From: Scalesia atractyloides
Taxonomy: Eukaryota > Streptophyta > Magnoliopsida > Asterales > Asteraceae
Length of the DNA stretch: 64,000 nt
Assembly (NCBI GenBank): GCA_947069175.1
Contig: CAMTDV010000003.1
Span: forward strand, 81,197,978 to 81,261,977
Direction: 5' to 3'
Shown here: positions 56,877 through 64,000 of the stretch, piece after piece
Numbering within the stretch: the stretch's first letter is position 1
How the letters are laid out: each line of letters begins with the position of its first letter
Notes under the pieces: model-generated
Seen by the model: the letters and a program-made list of their open reading frames with translations, nothing else
The model's database searches: none
What the model was told of the DNA's origin: nothing
Translations under genes and position numbers: made by a program

Positions 56877-57430
56877 CACCACCTTTCCAAACCCTGGTGT
56901 AGTGGAAACATAATCTGTCAATTCATTTTCATGGGACAAAAAGGCATAATCCTGATTCAAAGGTGGTGGAACTTCATTACATCCCATACCCTTATTCTCT
57001 TGATTAGACCTTTGAGATCCTATTTTATGAGATAAACAAAAGGTGAACTCCTAAATTGTTCTATTTGATTAAGTTCAACAATTTTAACTTTGACATCACC
57101 CAATTCTTTGCATTTTTCTGATAGTTCTTATGTTTTATCTTTCAATGTTTCATACGCTAAATCAATGACATGAAGTTTTTCATTAAGTTTACAACTTAAA
57201 GTATTAACTTCTGCTTCACATGATTTTATTTTCTTCAAATACTGAGACTCGTTGTTCTTTAACCAAAAATTTGATTCTTTTAGTCCCGATAAGTCATTTA
57301 ACAGACTTTGGCAATGTTCTGATAACCTGTCAACTTTACCTTTTAGTTCAGTGCAATTATGACATGTATGACTTACAGATTCTTATTGTACATGTACCTC
57401 TACTGTAAGCTCATCTGCATCTTTGACTTG
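56877..57430 (-). pseudogene. Copia-type gag-pol coiled-coil fragment
   Basis: On the minus strand, broken by a few stops, one reads SHTCHNCTELKGKVDRLSEH, LKKIKSCEAEVNTLSCKLNE, KTKELSEKCKELGDVKVKI-like segments, then NEVPPPLNQDYAFLSHENEL. The heptad-rich Cys-containing helix before the protease is what I associate with SIRE-like copia polyproteins in Asteraceae. No catalytic domain is present, so the assignment is tentative. Confidence 0.5.
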
Positions 57431-57650
57431 CACCTCAACGGCCCTGTGTCTGTCCCTCTATAGCTTAGAAAACAAAAACTTTTCTATTTTAAATCTTGGC
57501 ATAGCCTGTGTATGATTTGGCACGGCCCCTTGCTACAGTCTGCAGAAAAATGCAGAAAATGAAAAAACAAGGAAAAATCCTAAAAATTAAAAGGAAAATA
57601 GATACAAGTTTATTAGGCTATTAATTTTAAACTTCCTTAAAATCCTTGTG

Positions 57651-57668
57651 TCCCCGGCAACGGTGTCA
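57651..57668 (-). other. Degenerate tRNA-Asp-type primer binding site of element J
   Basis: Minus strand TGACACCGTTGCCGGGGA, two bases different from the site in G, six bases from the LTR-like start at 57675. Confidence 0.7.
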
Positions 57669-57674
57669 AAAACT

Positions 57675-59286
57675 TGACGTGATGCCAGTGTGTTATAATT
57701 TTTGTTATATTTTAAGCACTTTTTACTCTTGTATCAAGCTTTAAATTTATAAAACACGATACCATACTACCACTCTACACACGTTATGGCAAGTGTACCC
57801 ATCGTAAACGTAGTATAGTGATGGTAAGATACCGAGGTCGTCCAAGTACACAAGAGCTTTAAATACTGGCTTATCGTTAACGTCTAATCTAGCCAATTTT
57901 TTATAAAAAATTTGAAAGTTTTAAAAGATAAAAAAGAAAATGAAAAAAAAAACAAATAGACAAGAAAGAATCGCTTGGTTCCAACTCCCCTTTTGTGTAT
58001 CCTTTGATTATTTCTGTACTTTGGGCTTTTTAAGAGATTATCTTAGTTATAGTGGCATGCCCCTCTTGTGAATGCTTTGCTACCCTCAACCATATTGGTT
58101 TGAGTAGCAAGGATACAGTCCCGCAAGGTCGGATTATTGAAAAATAATTAAATAAGTTATTAATGCGAAAAGTGGTAGGCCCCTCTTATGAAGACTATGT
58201 TACCCTCAGCCATACTGGTCTGAGTCAGCAGGGATACAGTCCCGCAAGGCCGGATAAAGTTTTAATAGTAGTTTATTTATAAGTGGTTCAAGCCGTTCTT
58301 ACTTCCCCTGATTTGATGATATCTGCCTCAAGGGAAGTCCTAATAAGCTTGAACCAAGTCCTCATAGGATCTATACACTGAACGAGACAAGAACTTTACC
58401 TAAACACCCTTCTAACCCCCTTGCAGGTAGTTAACGTGCTTTATATAGACCGTAAAGAAACGAATGAGTGAATCAACGAAACATGAAGGATTGTTTAACC
58501 AAAGTCAACTTTCAATATAGAAAACTAGTTATTAAAGTCATTAATACATACCCAACTAAAAAGTTTCCAAAGATTAAATAAAAAATAATACATAAAAGAT
58601 TTATCTTCACCAAGTGATGTAAGAGATTAGCCAAGCATGGCTTTTGTTTGACAAGAACTCTTACAATCGATCTTGGATCTCGAGACTACTACACACTCTA
58701 AAAGATGAAATATAGATGATGGTGGTGGGTGTTGGTGTTGTAGTGGTGGTGGTGGACTGATGGCAAGTGTGAGAGAAGTGATTTGCCAAGAGATGCATTT
58801 CTCTTGAACCAAGCACCTCTATTTATAGCTGGAAACAGAGGGCAGGCACGGCCCTGTGGTCTTCTCTTTCTCTCCCTTCATTAACTACAGATGTCAGGTC
58901 ATGTACCAACACGCCCCGTGGTGTCATGGCACGGCCCCGTGGTTAGTGTACTTGCTGTACTTTCACATATTCTGCGAATCCTAGAGTTGACCACGCCTAT
59001 GTTGGATTAGCACGACCCCATGTTGGCTTGTCTTTTGATGTTGTCTTTTTTTTACAGGGAATCTTGATTGGGCACGTCCCCATGCCTGGTGGGCACGGCC
59101 TCGTGCCTAAGCTTCTGTCTTTGTTATTTTGTTGCTTTGGATGTGGATGGGGATTCGGCAGGTCGTGTTAATCCTTCTTCTTTGTATTTGTGTTGGTTTC
59201 TACTGTTGATTTGTTCCTTTTATTCGTTTAAGCTTTTTTAATCCTGTAATTTAAAAGTAAACAAAGAAACATGTTTTTTCTAACAT
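57675..59286 (-). repeat. 5' LTR of a minus-strand gypsy-like element J
   Basis: Left edge TGACGTGATG next to the primer site. The right edge CTAACA (59286) is a guess based on TG...CA ends. Supports: a TATA box (minus strand TATAAATA, about 58820-58828), an 84-bp direct repeat (58051-58134 and 58171-58254), and repeated GCACGGCCC(C/T)GTG palindromes at 58845-59105. The internal part of the element seems limited to 57431-57650. Confidence 0.55.
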
Positions 59287-59314
59287 TAGTACCGAAAATG
59301 GTCAATTTTATGCC

Positions 59315-59706
59315 TTGTTTGATGTAATTTATATGTTGCATTTTGCACACATAAAAAACATCCACTTGGGTTCGGGAACTTGCAAGCTTTATGGTGAGCA
59401 TAAAGAAACTTGTAATTACTTATTTTTGTCTTGTAATTTCACGAAGAGGATCTGGTACATTGTGAGTAATAGGTGCAGGATGCCGCCTATTTATCTCTTC
59501 TCATTGAATAACTTGGTCCTTTTGCACAAATTTTTTAATTTGAAGAAACGCAAAGGAAGGTGGTTTATGGCATTTTACTTACAGCTATGCGATGTATTTG
59601 GAAAGCAAGAAATAAAGTTATTTTTTTCGGATGAGAAAGCCATCATTTCGAAAACGTTTGAAGAGATCAAATATTGGAGCTTCCATTGATGTAAGAATAG
59701 ATCCTT
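59315..59706 (+). pseudogene. LINE reverse transcriptase, zinc-binding C-terminal fragment
   Basis: The frame 59315-59689 contains the zf-RVT pattern CKLYGEHKETCNYLFLSCNF followed by KRIWYIVSNRCRMPP and TFEEIKYWSFH, typical of the C-terminal domain of plant LINE/RTE-like reverse transcriptases. The polymerase domain is absent. A stop follows and the tail (KNRS) continues up to the insertion point of element K at 59707. Confidence 0.7.
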
Positions 59707-62333
59707 TGTAACATTTGTTAAAAAACGGGTTTTTCCAAACCCGCTTCATTTGTAATCGAATATCAAGTTATAAATTTTTCGTTGCGTATTTATGTTTATT
59801 TTAATTTTAAACGATGCATAATTAATAAACAAATTAGAATTTAAAAACTATAATTAATAAAAAGTAAAAATAAAATAAATAAATAAAAAACCGGCTGCCG
59901 GGATTCGAACCCGGGTCAACCGGGTGAGCCTCAAGGTTTAACTCGCGCACATATAACCACTCCGCCACTTGATGTTTTTGTGAGTTCTAGGAAACAATTA
60001 AAACATAACTTCAATCTTGAATCAACCTGTTTACGCCAACTGAAACCGTTATCGGCTTCCAAACGTCCAGGACTGTTGAGTGCTCGCGGATTTCTGATTA
60101 TAACCGATAAACCGACATTTTTAATCAATTCAGTCTTGAATGGACTTGAATTCATGTGATGATCGGTTTTAATAACCGAAAACCTTCACTTTCTGAATTA
60201 CTCCATCAAAATCACCATCTCGCGACTCACTATCATTCACAGACTTCTAATTTCACTTTTACTCTAATTTCTGATCGTCGGAATCGCTTTTTGAACTCGC
60301 CGGACTTTCACCGGAAAACCGTGTCTTCCAACAAAACAGTAAGTTTCTCAAATCTTCCATCTTCTATCAGTTGTTAGGCCATTACTAACTCAAACCCTTC
60401 AATCAGAATCAGTTCTAGGCGACGATATCGGATAATCATCACTCGCCGAAAAACTTCTGAAAACTTCTAGAGTTCGCTGTGAAACGGTATAAACCTTTAA
60501 ACCTTCTGGTAACTTTTGTTTAGTACTTCAATTCCACATCTAGCTAATCAAAACTGCTAATTGGTCCGCTCAGACGAAGTTCATAAAAACAGAGCCGACG
60601 ACTTCGCCGGAGTTCTGAGAAAGATCTTTTTCTGGTATGTTTACTCCCAAAATCTTCCCTGTCCATTTCATTTTAATCACTTAAATGTTTGTCAATCGAA
60701 TTAATCAAGATCAGTAGGGTAATCGTTGTCTGTGATATTGTAACGAAGAAGATGAAGTTAGTTTGTATATAAGTTTAATATAAATTGGATTATATCTCGG
60801 GTTAGACACATAGTCCAGTGGTGGACTGTGTGCAAACATTTATCACACGCCGGGAGTTCGATCTTTGACACAAACTCATTCTCTGTAATAAAGATGTTTC
60901 CTTTTTAACTGAACCGGATTAACTCAATGAAGATGTTAAGTATAATAAAAATCAGTATATTAACCAGGTTAGACACACAGTCCAGCGGTGGACTGTGTAC
61001 AACACTAACCCACAGGTCCCGGGTTCGAGACCTATTACGCACGCCGGTTCGATGATTAAAAATCATTTTTAGAAATAAAAGAATTTTGAATAAACTAAAA
61101 CAGTATATAAATATAATTAAAAACATAATTATTTCGGGTTAGACACGTAGCTCAGTTGGTAGAGCTGCGTGCACGCGTACGGGAGGTCACGAGTTCGAAC
61201 CTCACTCAGTGCAAACATTATAAACGACCGAACCGGTCAACAAGTCAAAGTCAAAAAGTCAACGGTCAAACCCAGAAAAAGTCAACATTTTTTTTATAGT
61301 TTTATTTATTTATTTAACTCAAAAATCAATTAAAAATACTTAAAAATAATGTTTTTAAAGTTAGAAAATAGCCTTAAACTCACAAAAATTTATCTAAAAA
61401 TCCTATCAAAATTATTAATAAAATCCACTCATTTACCATACCTTTCGTTATTATTTAGGTCAGTTAATCCTCGTCGATCAACCCTCTAAACTCGTGCGCA
61501 TTTCAACATCTTCAACCGAACGCACCCAATGTGAGTGAATCTATACAAATTCCCCGTTTTAATCACGTTTTTCGGGTGTATCATGTGTCTTATTATTTAT
61601 TATATTTAAACTATTGTGCATCCATCATATCCATGAACAAATGTGTATTCAACATGTATCAAGCTGTTTGTGTGGTTATTGTTTAGATTAAATTTATCAT
61701 TTTCAGTACATACATTATCATAGGCCGCCGCTCCCCATTACATATGAGCGTTGAGCTGTTCCCCATTACATTATGAGCGTGAACTAGGCGTTGCCAACAT
61801 GCGATCGGCTCCGTTTGATTGAGCCTTGATCGCACAGACATTTATCATAGGCCGTCCGTTCCCCATTACCTATGAGCGTGAACGTGACGTTGCCAACATA
61901 TATAGTTTCATTCATGTTATATATTCATGCAAGTTGGTTTGTTATTGTATGTTATTGTATGATTATTTACGTTTGCTCACATATGATTATTGCACAATTT
62001 TCCATAATAAAGATAACAAGAGATCAATAATCAATGTTTTTCTAACAAGGTTCACTCGCCAACTTATGTTGACCCAAAAACCCCCATTTTTACACATGAT
62101 ACAGGTGATCCAGCTGCAGCAAGAAACACATAGGATGGCTTAGAAGAATAAACTGGTTTAGACTTTGGATTGTTTAGTTGATTATCTTTCTTTGTAATTG
62201 TATGAACATGTTTGGAATATTGAGGATGTAATTTTGAATTTAATAAATATGAACATATTAGTAAATATCATGAGCTTTGGTGATAACCCAATTATGCCCC
62301 GACTCTGATTCCGCTGCGGGTCGGGGTGTGACA
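59707..62333 (+). repeat. 5' LTR of element K (2627 bp)
   Basis: Starts TGTAACATTTG, ends GGTGTGACA. Terminal hairpin CGGGTTT-TTCC-AAACCCG (59726-59743), module A (about 59892-59972, minus), B (60799-60870), C (60965-61050), D (61136-61212), GTCAA cluster (61234-61287) and the CCCCATTAC repeats. The TATAAATA box of Tekay-1 is not apparent. Confidence 0.9.
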
Positions 62334-62336
62334 GAT

Positions 62337-63134
62337 TGGTATCAGAGCCATGACTATAGGGATACAGGATAGGTTATTAGACCCTTAGAGCCTATACTAT
62401 AGTTGATTAGAATTTTTTTGTGTTACATGCAAAATTCATGATGCTTATATGTTTTTATGTTTAATGTTACATTCAATGTTATTCAAGCATGCTCATAAGT
62501 ACATATTATTATACAATGCCTATCATGAATCATATTCTCATAACATATCATATCCATGAGAGCACACACCACATCACATCCATGATTTTTTGCAATGATT
62601 TTTGTATTTTCAAATCACATCAAAGTGATATCTCATGACGGGCATGTAGTAACTGGAAGGGTACAAGTACCGATAGTCGGAACGTCCTGTCTAGGCTTGG
62701 CATTCGTATAAATCCAAAATAAAGGACCATTTTGCCTACCTGGGGACCAACGATGAGAGTACAAAGTACCTATTAGGCCAAAGCATGCTATACCAAACGT
62801 CGTGTGAGCTAACCCCACTTTGAGTTGTCATTGTGTCTACACCTGGACACCTTCTGACCATACATCGTAAACATATTTCATGGTTTTCATTTGGGTGATG
62901 CGAGTGTTAAACCGCCAATACCAATGTCAATCCTACCAAGCCAATAGTCATGGGGGCCCACATGACTATACAGGTGAAGGTATGGGGGACATTTGAGGCC
63001 CAACATGAGCAAACCCAAGACATCCTATGGATGTAGTTGCATTATTGATGTTTATGTTATTTTTATCTTTTTAAGACACATGACACCTAAAAAGACTCCA
63101 TAAACTCACAATCTTCTTATGTATATTCCTGTAG
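62337..63134 (+). other. Primer site and leader of element K
   Basis: TGGTATCAGAGCC (62337-62349), then a leader of about 785 bases closely matching 13143-13934 of Tekay-1. No ORF. Confidence 0.8.
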
Positions 63135-64000
63135 ATGTCGGCTAGGCAACAACGAGGAGGTAGAAGATCAGGAAGGTCACACGAACGCTTGGCCACTCAA
63201 ATCGCAAAACAAATGGCCGCGGTGCTTCCTGACATTGTGGTTCAAGTACAACAAGCTCTCGCCACAAATCCCATCAATCCTCCCCAGCAAGAAGACTAGA
63301 ACATCGGCAACCCTCCTACCAAAAAGTGCTCATATAAACATTTCAAGTCTTGCGATCCTCCGAAATTTGAAGGGACCGAAGGTGTCACTGCTCTCCTCCA
63401 CTGATTTGAGGAAATGGAAAACACCTTCCTCAACTGCGATTGTCCCGAGGATCGCAAGGTACGATACGCAACCGGGAGACTATTTGGGGTAGCTCTTACC
63501 TGGTGGAATACTGAAAAGGGTAAGAGAGGAATCGAAGATGCAATGGCCTTAACGTGTTAAGGGAATCATGACGAGACGCTTCTGTCCTAGAAGTGAGATC
63601 AAAAAGTTAGAGGATGAATTTCATTCGTTGAAACAAAAGGAGTGAGATCATACTTCCTACAACAAGAGGTTTTTAGAGTTGAACCAAATGGTCCCTAACT
63701 TGTTCACCCCAGTTTACCGCTTAGTCGAACACTATATTCGAGGTCTTCCCTAGAAAATTCAAGACTCAGTTCTCAGCACTTCGCCAGCAACACTTGAAGC
63801 TGCTATGGAACTAGCTACTGAGCTTACCGAGAATCGAATTCGCAACGGTAAATTTAAAGATGAGAAAAAGAAAGCCCCCGTTGAGGGCCAAACTTCAAAC
63901 CATTCCACCTCCTCCTCTAAGTTTGCTAACAAGAGGAAACGTAACACCAGAAACTTCGCTGTCACACAAACAAATTTCCATATCCCTGCTGCACCCATTA
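63135..64000 (+). pseudogene. Element K gag, multiple stops
   Basis: Start ATG at 63135 (MSARQQRGGRRSGRS). In-frame TAG at 63297-63299 and TGA at 63402-63404, the latter where Tekay-1 has TGG. A deletion of about 7 bases near 63557 shifts the frame, and further stops follow (about 63642, 63751). The gag domain is recognisable (ALTWWNTEKGKRG, YNKRFLELNQMVP). Truncated by the window edge. Confidence 0.85.

Larger units (their letters stand above)
59707..64000 (+). mobile_element. Element K: second Tekay/Del-type chromovirus, right part off the window
   Basis: 5' LTR 59707-62333, tRNA-iMet primer site at 62337, leader, then gag to the window edge. Same family as Tekay-1 but clearly diverged in the LTR. 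It is inserted in a LINE fragment. Gag is heavily broken, so this copy is older or inactive. Confidence 0.88.

Noticed and set aside
1..64000. Host protein-coding gene
   Set aside because: Every ORF with recognisable domains belongs to a retroelement. Remaining ORFs lie in LTRs, leaders or antisense to element genes.
1..64000. CRISPR array, phage or bacterial island
   Set aside because: No regularly spaced identical repeats with unique spacers, no ribosome-binding-site/operon structure; all content is eukaryotic retrotransposon.

Overview
This window looks like plant nuclear DNA and consists almost entirely of nested LTR retrotransposons. I see no host gene, rRNA gene, functional tRNA gene, CRISPR array or bacterial-type operon. 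The lineage mix (SIRE-type Ty1/copia, Tekay/Del-type chromoviruses with ~2.6 kb LTRs, Athila-type Ty3/gypsy with env-like ORFs), the tRNA-iMet and tRNA-Asp primer sites and the AT-rich background point to a dicot. The resemblance to Asteraceae repeats is my impression only. Almost every coding region is broken by stops or frameshifts.

Layout. (1) 1-8290: minus-strand SIRE-like copia. Its 5' LTR is at 7578-8290 and its 3' LTR is off the left edge. (2) 8291-10503 and 21254-22164: two halves of an old minus-strand Athila-type 3' region (E1, env-like ORF), split by (3) a complete plus-strand Tekay-type chromovirus (Tekay-1, 10504-21253) with LTRs of 2623 and 2616 bp and a perfect 5-bp target duplication TTAAC. 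(4) 22165-23533: a full LTR of Athila family F, directly followed by a truncated LTR of the same family (23534-24036). (5) 24037-49499: minus-strand Athila-type element F (5' LTR 48147-49499, tRNA-Asp PBS, gag, pol, env-like ORF 25909-27748). It is interrupted inside gag-pro by (6) plus-strand Athila-type element G (32405-45291), which has both LTRs, gag, pro-RT-RH-IN and an env-like ORF. (7) 49500-49655: short unassigned stretch. (8) 49656-about 55150: 5'-truncated plus-strand chromovirus H with its 3' LTR. (9) About 55151-56876: plus-strand relative of F (element I; LTR, PBS, gag start only). (10) 56877-57430: minus-strand copia coiled-coil fragment. (11) 57651-about 59286: minus-strand PBS and LTR of another gypsy-like element (J) with a TATA box. 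(12) 59315-59706: 3' fragment of a LINE reverse transcriptase. (13) 59707-64000: a second Tekay-type element (K), LTR plus broken gag, running off the right edge.

The genes belong to retrotransposon life cycles. Gag forms the particle. Protease, reverse transcriptase, RNase H and integrase make and insert the cDNA. The Athila env-like ORF has no known role. Insertion order can be read from the nesting: E1 is older than Tekay-1 and the SIRE element, and F is older than G.

The most interesting structure is non-coding. (a) The Tekay LTRs carry four tRNA-like modules with A-box and B-box motifs, three of them built on an extended 10-11 bp hairpin. (b) In both Athila families the env-like ORF is flanked on each side by a small hairpin with core ATTG-(A/G)GGA-CAAT beside a purine/G run. 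(c) In both families the CpG-rich palindromes of the LTR reappear in the pol-env spacer, which suggests a portable regulatory module for the env-like ORF.
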